A DNA stretch of 64,000 nucleotides, from NCBI RefSeq assembly GCF_003293695.1, contig NZ_CP029556.1, positions 444,001 to 508,000 on the forward strand. The letters run 5' to 3'. The position numbers and the translations under genes were made by a program. The notes below the pieces were generated by a model. It did no database searches and was not told where the DNA came from. It worked only from the letters and a program-made list of their open reading frames with translations. Positions 16,136-25,188 of the stretch are shown one piece after another. This DNA is from Lysobacter oculi. Its GTDB lineage: Bacteria > Pseudomonadota > Gammaproteobacteria > Xanthomonadales > Xanthomonadaceae. Each line of letters begins with the position of its first letter. Positions within the stretch are counted from its first letter, which is position 1.

Positions 16136-16246
16136 AGCTAACGCTTGAGTTAAGCCGACGTGCGTAGCGGAGCCAACAACATGGCAAGCTGTTCTGCCAT
16201 GTTGTTGGTGTAGCGAAGCGCGTTCGGCTTGAACGAATTGTTAGCC
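16136..16246 (-). repeat. attC-25
   Basis: 111 bp, group f (CAACAACATGGCAAGC hairpin). Confidence 0.95.
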
Positions 16247-16606
16247 GTCACCCCGGCTCACGGTCAGCTCAAGACCAAGATCACCAACGGAAACGCTGGC
16301 GGACTTGTCCGGGCGAACTACAACTGTCGGTGCCATTGAGCCATACGCCGAGTCCAAGTGCGCAGCAACCTGAATCTTGTCCGGCGCTAGGTCTGTGACG
16401 GTGAGCGTGAGCTTGTATCCGTCTGGGCCAGTAACCTCAATGCTCGCAGGTTTGTTGGCGAGAACAACAGCGCTTGGTGCGGCAAAGGCTTGTCCGCCGT
16501 GCGTCAGCTTTGCCGAGACCTCATAGGAGCCGGGCGGACTTGCAAAGGAAAGGCTGGCAGGCAGACACAACACGAGGGTGGCGATGATTTTTGACCAAAT
16601 GCGCAT
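16241..16606 (-). CDS. Secreted or periplasmic beta-rich protein
   Basis: 121 residues with a clear signal peptide (MRIWSKIIATLVLCLPASLSFA, cleaved near 22). The mature part is beta-rich (YEVSAKLTHGGQAF...) and resembles small periplasmic proteins of unknown role. Confidence 0.7.
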   Translation of the reverse strand: MRIWSKIIATLVLCLPASLSFASPPGSYEVSAKLTHGGQAFAAPSAVVLANKPASIEVTGPDGYKLTLTVTDLAPDKIQVAAHLDSAYGSMAPTVVVRPDKSASVSVGDLGLELTVSRGDG

Positions 16607-16622
16607 AACGCTCTCCTGTGAC

Positions 16623-16730
16623 GGCTAACGCCTGAGTTAAGCCGCGCTGCGTAGTGGCACGGCGTTGTGCTAGAAGCTAGCACAAAAGGCCGGGCCACGA
16701 AGCGGCGTCGGCTTGAACGAATTGTTAGGC
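16623..16730 (-). repeat. attC-26
   Basis: 108 bp, group c. Confidence 0.96.
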
Positions 16731-16731
16731 G

Positions 16732-17130
16732 CTACGTTGCTAAATACCAAGACACGAGAGCGCCAAGACAGAAGAAGATGAAGTTGACGATGACGCCGCT
16801 CCAGAACGACTTTCGACCTTCCTTTCTCAGCTCGCCCTGTAGAAGTTGGGCCACCGCATCTACTTGCTCACGGTTGAGCGAGACTAGTTTCTGATACCGG
16901 TCAGCGTCTTGTTGCAGTTCGGTAACAAGGGTTTGTCGTTTCTGAATCTCGTCCTCAACTTGTGCAACGAGTCGACTCGATTCTTTCAGTGCGCCCGAAA
17001 GCTTGTTTATGCGATTCTCTAATGTCTCGGGGCGACGGTACTTCTTAAGAACAAATACTTCGAAGAGGCTAGCGACGACGGAAGCGATGGAGCCTGAGAT
17101 CGCGAGAGCGGTGATTAGTTCGACGGACAT
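16732..17130 (-). CDS. Membrane-anchored coiled-coil protein
   Basis: 132 residues. Membrane segments at about 6-27 and 110-130 flank a long charged helix (RINKLSGALKESSRLVAQ... through NREQVDAVAQLLQGE) predicted as coiled coil. Function unknown. Confidence 0.7.
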   Translation of the reverse strand: MSVELITALAISGSIASVVASLFEVFVLKKYRRPETLENRINKLSGALKESSRLVAQVEDEIQKRQTLVTELQQDADRYQKLVSLNREQVDAVAQLLQGELRKEGRKSFWSGVIVNFIFFCLGALVSWYLAT

Positions 17131-17143
17131 TGCGCCCCCTAAC

Positions 17144-17255
17144 GCCTAACGCCTGAGTTAAGCCGACTTGCGTAGTGTAGCCGGCGACGTGGCAAGCTTA
17201 ACCTGCCACGGCGCCGGTGTAACGAAGCAAGTTCGGCTTGAACGAATTGTTAGGT
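17144..17255 (-). repeat. attC-27
   Basis: 112 bp, group f. The R' side is doubled: plus-strand CCCTAAC at 17137-17143 abuts GCCTAAC at 17144-17150. Confidence 0.95.
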
Positions 17256-17306
17256 TTGCGGCCTTTGCTGCTGATGGTGTGAAAGAAGCAATCTTAAATT
17301 GGTGAA

Positions 17307-18596
17307 TCAACCGGAACTCAGTGCGCTGATAATCAAGCCATATGAGGCTGCTACCAGAATCACTGCAGGGATTAGCCAGCGTGCTTTGGACAGGAAAAGT
17401 ACAACTAGCGCTGCTGAAAACACCAGTACGCCATGCAGGTCTTTGATGCTGCTGAAGAGGATGGCAAGGGTTGTGCCTGTGATGAGGCCAACCACGGCTG
17501 CTGTGACGCCAGCCAAAAACTCAGCGACGCGGGGTCTGTGCACCCAGCGCTCCATTGCGTCGTGGCCGAGTAGCGTGAATGAGAATGCTGGGAGAAATAC
17601 GCCGGCAGTCATTACCAAGGCACCAACGAGTCCCCCGCCCATGTAGCCGACGAAGGTCGCGAATATGACAAGAGGGGCGGGTAGAAGGCCAGAAAGTGCT
17701 AAACCGTCAAGGAACTGGCCATTGCTCATCCACGCACCATGACTCACAGCGTCTCGCTGCAAAAATGGGATAACGGTGTACGCCCCTCCGAAAGTGAGCA
17801 GTCCTGCCTTTAGCCCTGACCAGAAGAGGGCAAGTGCTCCCATAGTTCCAGTTGCTGCGACAGTACTTATTTCTGATCGGTTAACGAGAGCCTCTAGGCC
17901 AGTGAGGCCGCCATCGTTCCAGATCTTGGCTGTGATCAGAGCAGCCATAATGGCGAGTGACCACGACGCCAGTAAATTGCGATGCTCGTGCGCGAGAAGG
18001 TAAATCAATCCACCTGCAGCGATTACTACAGCGAAATGAATATTTGCCAGTTGAGCTAGGACGGCAACCGCACCGATAAGCCAAAGCCAGCGGTTTTCTA
18101 GGACGTGTCCGCCAATACGGAAAATGGCGCGCACAATCAGCGCTGCAACTGCTGCTTGCGCAGCGACCAGTACGCCGCTCCAACTTTCGATCATGAGCCC
18201 ATACCTAGCGTACAACCAGGACAGCAATAGCATCAGTGCGAATCCAGGCAGCATGAAGCCCAGCCCAGCCATTATTCCGCCCAAGCGTCCGCGAGCAAGC
18301 GTGCCGAAATAGACGCAGAGTTCATGTGCCTCTGGGCCGGGGAGAACTTGATAGACGGCAAGTACGCGATTGAATTTATCTCGGTCGATCCAGCCCTCTT
18401 GATCTACAAGCTCCTCTCGAAGCATGCCGATTTGCGCGACAGGGCCACCCCAAGCTATAGCGCCGAAGCGCAAAAAACGTAGAAATACACCGAGCGGCGA
18501 TAGCTGTGGGATTCCGTTGCCAGAAGAAGGGACTACGGGCTTGTCCGATGAAGGGGCGGCGTGCATTTTTATCTCTAAGGGAGCTGAACGCTGCAT
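17307..18596 (-). CDS. chrA: Chromate transporter (ChrA, CHR family)
   Basis: 429 residues from ATG 18596 (18626 and 18566 are alternatives). A two-domain long-chain CHR protein: the first domain has LRFGAIAWGGPVAQIGMLREELV and QVLPGPEAHELCVYFG, the second GLLTFGGAYTVIPFLQRDAV and LPAPLVIFATFVGYMGGG. About ten membrane segments. It exports chromate across the inner membrane and confers resistance. By far the largest transporter cassette here. The 3' gap to attC-27 is about 50 bp. Confidence 0.9.
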   Translation of the reverse strand: MQRSAPLEIKMHAAPSSDKPVVPSSGNGIPQLSPLGVFLRFLRFGAIAWGGPVAQIGMLREELVDQEGWIDRDKFNRVLAVYQVLPGPEAHELCVYFGTLARGRLGGIMAGLGFMLPGFALMLLLSWLYARYGLMIESWSGVLVAAQAAVAALIVRAIFRIGGHVLENRWLWLIGAVAVLAQLANIHFAVVIAAGGLIYLLAHEHRNLLASWSLAIMAALITAKIWNDGGLTGLEALVNRSEISTVAATGTMGALALFWSGLKAGLLTFGGAYTVIPFLQRDAVSHGAWMSNGQFLDGLALSGLLPAPLVIFATFVGYMGGGLVGALVMTAGVFLPAFSFTLLGHDAMERWVHRPRVAEFLAGVTAAVVGLITGTTLAILFSSIKDLHGVLVFSAALVVLFLSKARWLIPAVILVAASYGLIISALSSG

Positions 18597-18635
18597 TTGA
18601 TCGCGGGGGGAGCGCTCATGAACCATCCACTGCAA

Positions 18636-18747
18636 ACCTAACGCCTGAGTTAAGCCGACTTGCGTAGTGGAGGCAAAAGCGTGGCAAGCTTTTTCTGCCA
18701 CGCTTTTGCTGTAACGAAGCAAGTTCGGCTTGAACGAATTGTTAGGC
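18636..18747 (-). repeat. attC-28
   Basis: 112 bp, group f. Confidence 0.96.
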
Positions 18748-19053
18748 TTGCTCGCCGGGTAGCTTTGCCGCAAGTACATCAACGTTTTCGATGGACGGGG
18801 GCTCGGACAACAACTCACCTGCCTTTGCCATCAACGCGGCTGCGACCTTGCCGGAGAGATGGGCCTGCCGACCCGCTTCATCCGGGAAAGCATCAAAGAT
18901 TCCGAAAGTGCTTGGTCCAAGGCGAATGCCAAACCACGCAGTGGTGGCAGGCTCCTCATTGACGATGGGAAGGCCACTCACAAGGAAGCTCTCAACCTCT
19001 TTCTCTTTTCCAGGTTTCGCTTCAAGGCGAACGAACAAGGCTACTTTGACCAT
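18742..19053 (-). CDS. ABM-domain monooxygenase-like protein
   Basis: 103 residues. VALFVRLEAKPGKEKEVESFLVS, then TTAWFGIRLGPSTFGIFDAFPDEAGRQAHLSG, fits the antibiotic-biosynthesis monooxygenase (dimeric alpha/beta barrel) superfamily of small cytoplasmic cofactor-free oxygenases. The substrate cannot be told. Its upstream region is cut by IS copy 4 from 58 bp before the start, which isolates it from array transcription. Stop in attC-28. Confidence 0.75.
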   Translation of the reverse strand: MVKVALFVRLEAKPGKEKEVESFLVSGLPIVNEEPATTAWFGIRLGPSTFGIFDAFPDEAGRQAHLSGKVAAALMAKAGELLSEPPSIENVDVLAAKLPGEQA

Positions 19054-19142
19054 GGCATGTCTCCTGTTGTTAAAACGACATCACGATACGCGATGTTCTC
19101 TTGCAAGCCTCGACGTCCCCCCGCTTTCAGTAGCGGGGCGAT

Positions 19143-19985
19143 TTAGAGTCCGGGGTTGATGGTAGTGGATGCCAGTTGTTTTGCGTAGGCGCTCGGTGTC
19201 AGTCCGCCCAATGCCTTCTTCGGCCGATCCTCGTTGTATTCCCGGCGCCAGGTTCCGATGACGGTCCGGGCGTGCAGCAGGTGGGTGAACCAGTGTTCGT
19301 TGAGGCACTCGTCGCGCAGGCGCCCGTTGAAGGATTCGACGTAGGCGTTCTGGTTCGGCTTGCCGGGTTGGATCAGGCGCAGTTGCACGCCGCGCTCGTA
19401 CGCCCAGGTGACCATAGCCTTGCCGCAGAACTCCTTGCCGTTGTCGGTGCGGATCACCTGCGGTAGGCCGCGGGTGAGCGCCAGACGGTCGAGCACGCGC
19501 GTCACGCCCAGTCCGGAGATCGCGCGCTCGACCTCGATCACGATGGCCTCGTGGGTGGCGTCGTCGACGATCGTCAGGCACTTGATGACCCGACCTTCGG
19601 CGGTGCGGTCGAACACGAAGTCCATCGACCACACCTGATTGGCCGCCAGCGGCCGGATCAGCGGCTGGCGCTCGCCCGGCAACACCTTCTTGCGCTTGCG
19701 GCGCCGCACCTGCAGCTTCGCCTCCTGGTACAGCCGTTCAACGCGCTTGTAGTTCACGAGCAGCCCCGCTTGCCTGAGCTTGAGGTGGATCATCCCGACG
19801 CCGTAGCGCTTGTGCCGCCGCGCCAGCGCCAAGATCCGCGCCCGCAGCTCGACGTTGCGGTCCGGACGCGGCGCATAGCGGTAGGCGCTGGCGCTCATGC
19901 GCACCACCGCCAGCGATCGTCGCTCGCTCAGCCCCTTGTCCACCAGATGCCGCACCAGCTCGCGTCGAGCCGGTGCGGTCACCAC
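19143..19985 (-). CDS. IS3-family transposase OrfB, copy 4
   Basis: 280 residues, intact DDE core, same as copy 1. Confidence 0.93.
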   Translation of the reverse strand: MVTAPARRELVRHLVDKGLSERRSLAVVRMSASAYRYAPRPDRNVELRARILALARRHKRYGVGMIHLKLRQAGLLVNYKRVERLYQEAKLQVRRRKRKKVLPGERQPLIRPLAANQVWSMDFVFDRTAEGRVIKCLTIVDDATHEAIVIEVERAISGLGVTRVLDRLALTRGLPQVIRTDNGKEFCGKAMVTWAYERGVQLRLIQPGKPNQNAYVESFNGRLRDECLNEHWFTHLLHARTVIGTWRREYNEDRPKKALGGLTPSAYAKQLASTTINPGL

Positions 19986-20248
19986 TTTTTTCGCAGGGCG
20001 TCCTTGATCACGTCGTTCTCGAACATCTGCTCGGCCAGCAGCTTCTTCAGCCGGGTGTTCTCCGCCTCCAGCTCCTTGAGGCGCTTGGCGTCGGGCACGC
20101 TCATGCCGCCGAACTTGCTGCGCCACAAGTAATACGAGGCTTCGCTGAAGCCGTGCCGGCGGCACAGGTCCTTGACCGGCAGGCCGGCCTCGGCCTCACG
20201 CAGGAAGCCGATGATCTGTTCTTCGGTAAAACGCTTCTTCACGTCCAA
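19979..20248 (-). CDS. IS3-family transposase OrfA, copy 4
   Basis: 89 residues, same as the other copies. Confidence 0.93.
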   Translation of the reverse strand: MDVKKRFTEEQIIGFLREAEAGLPVKDLCRRHGFSEASYYLWRSKFGGMSVPDAKRLKELEAENTRLKKLLAEQMFENDVIKDALRKKW

Positions 20249-20310
20249 TCTCCTTGTCGTTGGGGATTGGACTCCAGATCGCGGCGCTACTCAAAGGTGG
20301 GGGGACGTCG

Positions 20311-20422
20311 GCCTAACGCCTGAGTTAAGCCGACTTGCGAAGTGTAGCCGGCGACGTGGCAAGCTTAACCTGCCACGGCGCTGGTGTAACGAAGCAAGTT
20401 CGGCTTGAACGAATTGTTAGGG
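20311..20422 (-). repeat. attC-29
   Basis: 112 bp, group f, close to attC-27. It abuts IS copy 4 at its R' end. Confidence 0.95.
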
Positions 20423-20702
20423 TGCGCGTTCGCGTTAGTTTCAGAGCCTACGGAGCCGAAGGGCTGGGGCGCAGGCCCGCGGTCTTTCAGCCCGTATCAA
20501 GCCCGCAAGCCGCCGAGCGAAGCGAGAAGAACGCACGCGGTCCCACGCGGCGACGGTTCGGGTAACTCCGAGGGCGGATCAACAAGTCTGATTGCCTGGG
20601 CGCAACACCAGACAAGTCGAACGCCGCTTGTGATCTTGCGAACGCACAGAACGGAAGTTGCGAGGCGTCAGCAGCAGAGAACCGATCAAACGTTCTCGCG
20701 CA
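20423..20702. other. Cassette without a recognisable gene
   Basis: 280 bp. No minus-strand frame of useful length ends at the attC, and the plus-strand frame crossing it runs through both attC sites. Nothing assignable. Confidence 0.5.
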
Positions 20703-20762
20703 GCCTAACGCCTGAATTAAGCCGACCCGCGAAGCGGGTTCGGCTTGAATGAATTGTTAGGC
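20703..20762 (-). repeat. attC-30
   Basis: 60 bp, group s (ACCCGCGAAGCGGGT stem). Confidence 0.96.
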
Positions 20763-20775
20763 AGCAGCTCTGCCA

Positions 20776-20982
20776 CTAGCGGAGCTTCTTGTAGTTGTCA
20801 TCGCCAATGACGGGCGCCGCCGGAGACTCGGTCTTGATAAGGCTTACCGAATGCTCGCAGTCACCAAGGTTCTTGTAGCTCTCGGAGCTAACGGCAATTG
20901 TGCGGCCATTGCTGGAAGTGAAGTTCCAGCGCCACTCGCCGGAGTTGTCTTTGTAGATGTAGAAGTAGGAAACGCCAGCCAT
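20776..20982 (-). CDS. DUF1508 (YegP-like) protein
   Basis: 68 residues from ATG 20982. FYIYKDNSGEWRWNFTSSNGRTIAVSSESYKNLGDCEHSVSLIK is one DUF1508 repeat unit; YegP itself has two. Small cytoplasmic alpha/beta protein of unknown function. An in-frame start at 21030 exists, but the domain begins at MAGVSYFYIY. Confidence 0.8.
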   Translation of the reverse strand: MAGVSYFYIYKDNSGEWRWNFTSSNGRTIAVSSESYKNLGDCEHSVSLIKTESPAAPVIGDDNYKKLR

Positions 20983-21067
20983 TACTAGACCCTCATATAA
21001 GCCCCGAGCCGGATTGCCGGATGCCGGCAAAGTAGAGCGCTCCTAAATCTCACAGCTTGCGACTGCT

Positions 21068-21157
21068 GCCTAACGCCTGAGTTAAGCCGGCCCGCGTCCG
21101 GCGAGTGAGACCGCGACGAGACCGCGAAGCGGGCTCGGCTTGAACGAATTGTTAGGC
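21068..21157 (-). repeat. attC-31
   Basis: 90 bp, with GCGTCCGGCGAGTGAGACCGCGA loop; similar to attC-37. Confidence 0.93.
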
Positions 21158-21343
21158 CGCGGGTCCAGAGGAATCGTTGCTGCGGCTAGATGCCTTGCGC
21201 AATGCACCGATACCGAGGACAACGAACACAACTCCAAGTGCCGTAAATGCGTTCTGCCCGTTATTGAACGCTGCTGCAAAGAATGAAAGCCCTGCTGCAA
21301 TGAGCAGATATCCGGATAGCTTGGAGGGCTGGTTGCGTTCCAT
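21152..21343 (-). CDS. Small membrane protein
   Basis: 63 residues, two membrane segments (10-27 and 31-48) and a polar tail; stop in attC-31. No family recognised. Confidence 0.6.
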   Translation of the reverse strand: MERNQPSKLSGYLLIAAGLSFFAAAFNNGQNAFTALGVVFVVLGIGALRKASSRSNDSSGPAA

Positions 21344-21380
21344 GTGCTGCCTTTTGATGAGCGTGAAATTTTTACTAGCG

Positions 21381-21488
21381 GCCTAACGCCTGAGTTAAGC
21401 CGACCTGCGTAGCGGCACGGCGGTGTGCTACACGCTAGCACAACAAGCCGGGCCGCGAAGCAGGTTCGGCTTGAACGAATTGTTAGGC
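21381..21488 (-). repeat. attC-32
   Basis: 108 bp, group e. Confidence 0.96.
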
Positions 21489-21521
21489 GACACTGCTCGA
21501 TCGGAAATAATGCCGCGTCGC

Positions 21522-21824
21522 TCAGCTACCCAGATTTGTGAAGATACCCACCGCTAGCTCTGCCCACACGTAAAGAAACGCAGCCAAAACCAGCACACCG
21601 GTCACCAGTCTGTTCTTCGGAGAGACCTTTCGCGCGACGAGCACAAATATCGAGCCGGCAGCAAAAAGAAGGATGCCCATAACGACGAAGTCTTCTATGC
21701 CCCAATTGACGGCAGTGGTGACCCGCATTGCGACAAAAGGGATGAACAAAAGTGCCCCTGTCGCTAGCGCAATCCAAGCGAAAGCACTGTTACGCATGAT
21801 GAATCTTTTGGCTATCGTGTTCAT
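21522..21824 (-). CDS. Small membrane protein
   Basis: 100 residues with three membrane segments. A strong Shine-Dalgarno AGGAGGAAGG precedes ATG 21824. The 90-bp leader between the start and attC-33 is unusually long for this array and could hold a promoter. Confidence 0.72.
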   Translation of the reverse strand: MNTIAKRFIMRNSAFAWIALATGALLFIPFVAMRVTTAVNWGIEDFVVMGILLFAAGSIFVLVARKVSPKNRLVTGVLVLAAFLYVWAELAVGIFTNLGS

Positions 21825-21916
21825 TGAACCTTCCTCCTAGTGGAGGCATAGGATCTGGCGTGCCTGTGAAATCACGATGTGCCCATTGTGAAGCCACTAT
21901 GAAGGCTCGGAGTGCC

Positions 21917-22024
21917 GCCTAACGCCTGAGTTAAGCCGTGGTGCTGCACGGCCACAATAGGGCAAGAACTTACCCTAAAAGATTGTGGCCGTGAAGCGCC
22001 ATCGGCTTGAACGAATGGTTAGGT
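21917..22024 (-). repeat. attC-33
   Basis: 108 bp, group b. Confidence 0.96.
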
Positions 22025-22330
22025 TTCGCGACAGGCCGGACGGAGCCCGGCGAAAGATGCGGCTGGTGCTCTACATGCCGGAGCCTGTAGTGCGCGCTTT
22101 AGATGCAACCGATGCCGAGCGTCGAACGCATGTGTGCATGAAAGCGCCGGGCAGGGCACGCGGGTGAAGAACGACCTGGAGCGAGTGGCGATCACCGCGG
22201 CTCGGCGCCCCCTGCAGTTTCCGGATGCGCCACCCAACCACTAACCGAAGCCGAGTGTGGAAGTTCTAACGCAGGAATGCGATGTTCTTTCCGAAGGGCG
22301 GGTTTAGTTGAAAACGCTTTTCAAGCCGCA
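22025..22330. other. Family B cassette, no assignable gene
   Basis: Diverged relative of 8797-9104. The minus frame with TRVPCPALSC...AFDARHRLHL ends at a TAA in the attC here, as it does at 41027-41334, but lacks a good start codon. Confidence 0.45.
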
Positions 22331-22442
22331 ACCTAACGCCTGAGTTAAGCCGCGCCGTGAGCGGTGCGGCGACGCGTGCGAGCGTAGCGAACGCACGCAG
22401 GCGACGCAACGAAACGGCGTCGGCTTGAACGAGTTGTTAGAC
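22331..22442 (-). repeat. attC-34
   Basis: 112 bp, group g (GCGTGCGAGCGTAGCGAACGCACGC hairpin). Confidence 0.95.
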
Positions 22443-22738
22443 CGCACCAGCCTGTTGTTGAAAGCGCAAGTCAGGCACCGTGACCGCAAGCCCGCGAAAA
22501 CCGATTGCACGCAGGCGCGTGGCGAACCGCAGGGTGGGGCGTGCGCGCCTGCGTGCGACTCCGCGAACCATTGCCAGATGCGCGTTGGCCGAACGCGAGC
22601 GCGCGAGCCGACGAACAATCTGGAGAAACTTGGTGAACGCCGGAGCGCAGCGCGGCGTTCTAGCGAGAAGGGATCTGGAGGCTGGGTTTTGCCGAGAACA
22701 TCAGGTGCATGGCGTCCCATGCGGTCATTCTGGCTGCG
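22443..22738. other. Cassette without a convincing gene
   Basis: 296 bp. A minus frame from ATG 22720 (MGRHAPDVLGKTQPP) stays open through the attC and would end in the attC-coded tail NNSFKPTPF. It is arginine-rich and unsupported by a second copy, so I do not call it. Confidence 0.45.
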
Positions 22739-22846
22739 GTCTAACGCCTGAGTTAAGCCGGCTTGCGAAGCGGCACCGGCGTTGTGGTACACGTTACCGC
22801 ATAAGCCGGGCCGCGAAGCAAGCTCGGCTTGAACGAATTGTTAGGC
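22739..22846 (-). repeat. attC-35
   Basis: 108 bp, related to group d/e. Confidence 0.95.
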
Positions 22847-22856
22847 TGCAAGCCCT

Positions 22857-23174
22857 TCAATGAAGGAAATCATTCTCAGCGTGCTCGGGCGGAAAGATGT
22901 GCACAACAATCACAACTCCATCCTGAAGCGCCTGTTCGTAGTATTGCTTCCCTGAGTCTTCATCTGGGAAGTCTGTAGCACTAGCTAGAGACGCGGATAC
23001 GATTCTCTCGGTACGCCAGCCAGCTTCAGTGGTCTCTTTCTCTGCGATATCAATGGCACTACGAATATTGAGCTCTGTTGTATACACATTGATGTAAGCG
23101 CCACCAAATTCGTCCGCCGACTGTAGAACGCCGTCTGGAATTGCTTCTACTTGGACCACGAAAATTTCTGTCAT
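22857..23174 (-). CDS. Cytoplasmic cassette protein of unknown family
   Basis: 105 residues, acidic, no membrane segment. It opens MTEIFVVQVEAIPDGV, has an alpha/beta pattern and ends VVIVVHIFPPEHAENDF. ATG 23174 is three bases after the R' box of attC-36. Confidence 0.7.
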   Translation of the reverse strand: MTEIFVVQVEAIPDGVLQSADEFGGAYINVYTTELNIRSAIDIAEKETTEAGWRTERIVSASLASATDFPDEDSGKQYYEQALQDGVVIVVHIFPPEHAENDFLH

Positions 23175-23177
23175 GAG

Positions 23178-23237
23178 GCCTAACGCCTGAATTAAGCCGA
23201 CCCGCGAAGCGGGTTCGGCTTGAATGAATTGTTAGGC
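23178..23237 (-). repeat. attC-36
   Basis: 60 bp, group s; same stem as attC-30. Confidence 0.96.
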
Positions 23238-23241
23238 AGCA

Positions 23242-23649
23242 CTACCGGCACGTAGTGTTGCCAAAGCTGTCAGTGCGGCACTTGACCGTGTTGCCATTGT
23301 CGTCGCGGAAAGTGGTGTTGCCAAAAGAGTCTGTGCGACTACGAATGGTATTGCCGTTGTCATCACGGTAGGTGGTATTGCCGAACGAGTCGGTGCGACT
23401 ACGGACAGTATTGCCGCTATCGTCACGGTAAGTGGTGTTTCCGAAAGAATCGGTCCGGCTGCGAACGGTGTTGCCGTCGTCATCCCGCCAAGTAGTGTTG
23501 CCGAAGGAGTCCGTGCGGCCGCGAGTGGTATTGCCATCACTGTCACGGCACGTGGTGTTTCCGAACGAATCGGTTCGGCAACGGGTTTGAGCGAACGTAC
23601 TGAACGACACGGTGGCGAGAAGAAATGAAACGAGCAATGCTTTGAACAT
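23242..23649 (-). CDS. Secreted tandem-repeat protein
   Basis: 135 residues: signal peptide (MFKALLVSFLLATVSFSTFA), then 20-residue repeats of the form RTDSFGNTTxRDDxGNTVRS. Five full units and a final partial one are present, encoded by 60-bp repeats that differ mainly at silent positions. Cysteines occur only in the first and last units. Probably an exported repetitive beta structure; function unknown. Confidence 0.8.
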   Translation of the reverse strand: MFKALLVSFLLATVSFSTFAQTRCRTDSFGNTTCRDSDGNTTRGRTDSFGNTTWRDDDGNTVRSRTDSFGNTTYRDDSGNTVRSRTDSFGNTTYRDDNGNTIRSRTDSFGNTTFRDDNGNTVKCRTDSFGNTTCR

Positions 23650-23674
23650 AAATCCCCCTTGTTGTGTGGGTGCT

Positions 23675-23764
23675 GCCTAACGCCTGAGTTAAGCCGGACC
23701 GCAGCCGGCGAGTGAATCACGCGCGAGACCGCGAAGCGGTCTCGGCTTGAACGAATTGTTAGCC
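23675..23764 (-). repeat. attC-37
   Basis: 90 bp, similar to attC-31. Confidence 0.93.
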
Positions 23765-24133
23765 CGTACCAGCCTGAGAACTGGCGGCCACGAGCGTCCA
23801 TGTAAGCATTATTGCGACGGCTGTTCCGCCAATAAAGCAGGACAGGCACTTAGCTTTGCGCCCAGTGATGACACTGAGCAGCTTGCCGAGTAGCACGAAT
23901 GCAAGGACGCAAACGGCTAGAAAGGCTGTGTAGCCAGGAAAGAGCCAAGCCGAGGCGCCGCAGACTACAACGAAGATCAAGGTCACATAGGCATGAGCGA
24001 GGCGAGCCAAGCCAACGGCAGGACGTCCAGGCTCATGAAACATGCCGCCATAGTTGGTGGGGACAGACACCACCAGAAGGCCAAAGGTGCCGAACAGCAC
24101 GTAGAAGGCGGCAATGATCTTGACGAGCGACAT
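23759..24133 (-). CDS. Integral membrane protein
   Basis: 124 residues, four membrane segments, with a cytoplasmic RKAKCLSC motif near 93-100. Stop in attC-37. No family recognised. Confidence 0.7.
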   Translation of the reverse strand: MSLVKIIAAFYVLFGTFGLLVVSVPTNYGGMFHEPGRPAVGLARLAHAYVTLIFVVVCGASAWLFPGYTAFLAVCVLAFVLLGKLLSVITGRKAKCLSCFIGGTAVAIMLTWTLVAASSQAGTG

Positions 24134-24145
24134 TGTTTGAGTACG

Positions 24146-24257
24146 GGCTAACGCCTGAGTTAAGCCGACCTGCGTAGAGGAGCCGGCGACATGGCAAGCT
24201 TAACCTGCCATGGCGCCGGTGGAACGAAGCAGGTTCGGCTTGAACGAATTGTTAGGC
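24146..24257 (-). repeat. attC-38
   Basis: 112 bp, group f. Confidence 0.96.
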
Positions 24258-24266
24258 TGCAGATAG

Positions 24267-24476
24267 TCATTTGGATCGTTTGCTGCTGTAGTGCACAGCT
24301 AGTGGAGCTATCCCAATTGGGAAGAGCGCACCAAGAATTACGATGGCTATACCGGTAAGCTTATCGATGTTGCCATTTTGCATAAGCCTAAGAACAAATC
24401 CGCCAACTAGTAGAGCGATGACTAGTGCAATCATTGCCGGACCAAATATTGTTCCTGGGCGATTTCTTTGGATCAT
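24267..24476 (-). CDS. Small membrane protein
   Basis: 69 residues with two membrane segments (12-30 and 41-60). Basic ends. No family recognised. Confidence 0.62.
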   Translation of the reverse strand: MIQRNRPGTIFGPAMIALVIALLVGGFVLRLMQNGNIDKLTGIAIVILGALFPIGIAPLAVHYSSKRSK

Positions 24477-24494
24477 TGTGAACTCTCGAATGCA

Positions 24495-24602
24495 GCCTAA
24501 CGCCTGAGTTAAGCCGGGCCGCTTTGCGGCCGAGCGATGTGCTACACGCTAGCACATAAGTCGAGGCCGCGAAGCGGGCTCGGCTTGAACGATTGGTTAG
24601 GG
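24495..24602 (-). repeat. attC-39
   Basis: 108 bp, group a. Confidence 0.96.
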
Positions 24603-25055
24603 CGCACCGCAGTCACTCTTTCTAATTTCGAATCGAGTCAATTCTGTGCCGTCATTAAGCTTGTAAATATATTCCATGATTACGCCAGCATCTAATACCT
24701 TTGTACTTGTCGGAGTTGCGCATACGCCCTTAATAATCGTGTCTGAAAAATCGCGAATGGCGCGTTGATCCATTGCTTTGCCGGGCATTTTAACCAGCGT
24801 ATAATAATAAGCAATTTGCATGCTCGGTCCCGGGAAAGTTGAATCTAGCCGGGTGTGCTCATCTACCATCATTGGAAGTTGTTTATTCATTTCCTTTGAT
24901 ATCTGCACGAGTCTTGGGTCAGCAGCTAATGAGTCGGAACTGCTCTTGTTGTTCTGCTTTGTGTAGCTGATAAATTTATAGCCACCAAAAATTACTGCAC
25001 CCCAGAAAAGCAGAGTAAAGAATTTTTCAAAGTGGCTCGACTTACCTGAGCTCAT
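24597..25055 (-). CDS. Membrane-anchored periplasmic protein
   Basis: 152 residues. One N-terminal membrane anchor (11-28) is followed by a soluble domain with two cysteines (CATPTS and SDCGAP) that could pair in the periplasm. Function unknown. Stop in attC-39. Confidence 0.7.
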   Translation of the reverse strand: MSSGKSSHFEKFFTLLFWGAVIFGGYKFISYTKQNNKSSSDSLAADPRLVQISKEMNKQLPMMVDEHTRLDSTFPGPSMQIAYYYTLVKMPGKAMDQRAIRDFSDTIIKGVCATPTSTKVLDAGVIMEYIYKLNDGTELTRFEIRKSDCGAP

Positions 25056-25071
25056 GATTCCCCCCTGTGCG

Positions 25072-25178
25072 CCCTAACGCCTGAGTTAAGCCGGCCTGCG
25101 TAGCGGCCGAGCGTTGCGGTATACGTTACCGCATAAACGAGGCCGCGAAGCGGGCTCGGCTTGAACGAACTGTTAGAC
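25072..25178 (-). repeat. attC-40
   Basis: 107 bp, group d; same internal sequence as attC-63 and attC-67, which serve copies of the same cassette. Confidence 0.96.
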
Positions 25179-25188
25179 CGCTGGCCAT

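Larger units (their letters stand above)
19111..20310 (-). mobile_element. IS3-family element (IS407-group-like), copy 4
   Basis: 1,200 bp in minus orientation with a perfect 4-bp target duplication GCCT (19107-19110 and 20311-20314). The duplicated bases are part of the R' box of attC-29, so the IS inserted precisely at the cassette junction. Confidence 0.96.

Noticed and set aside
17299..17646. Plus-strand frames within chrA
   Set aside because: Antisense shadows of the chromate transporter with no independent support.
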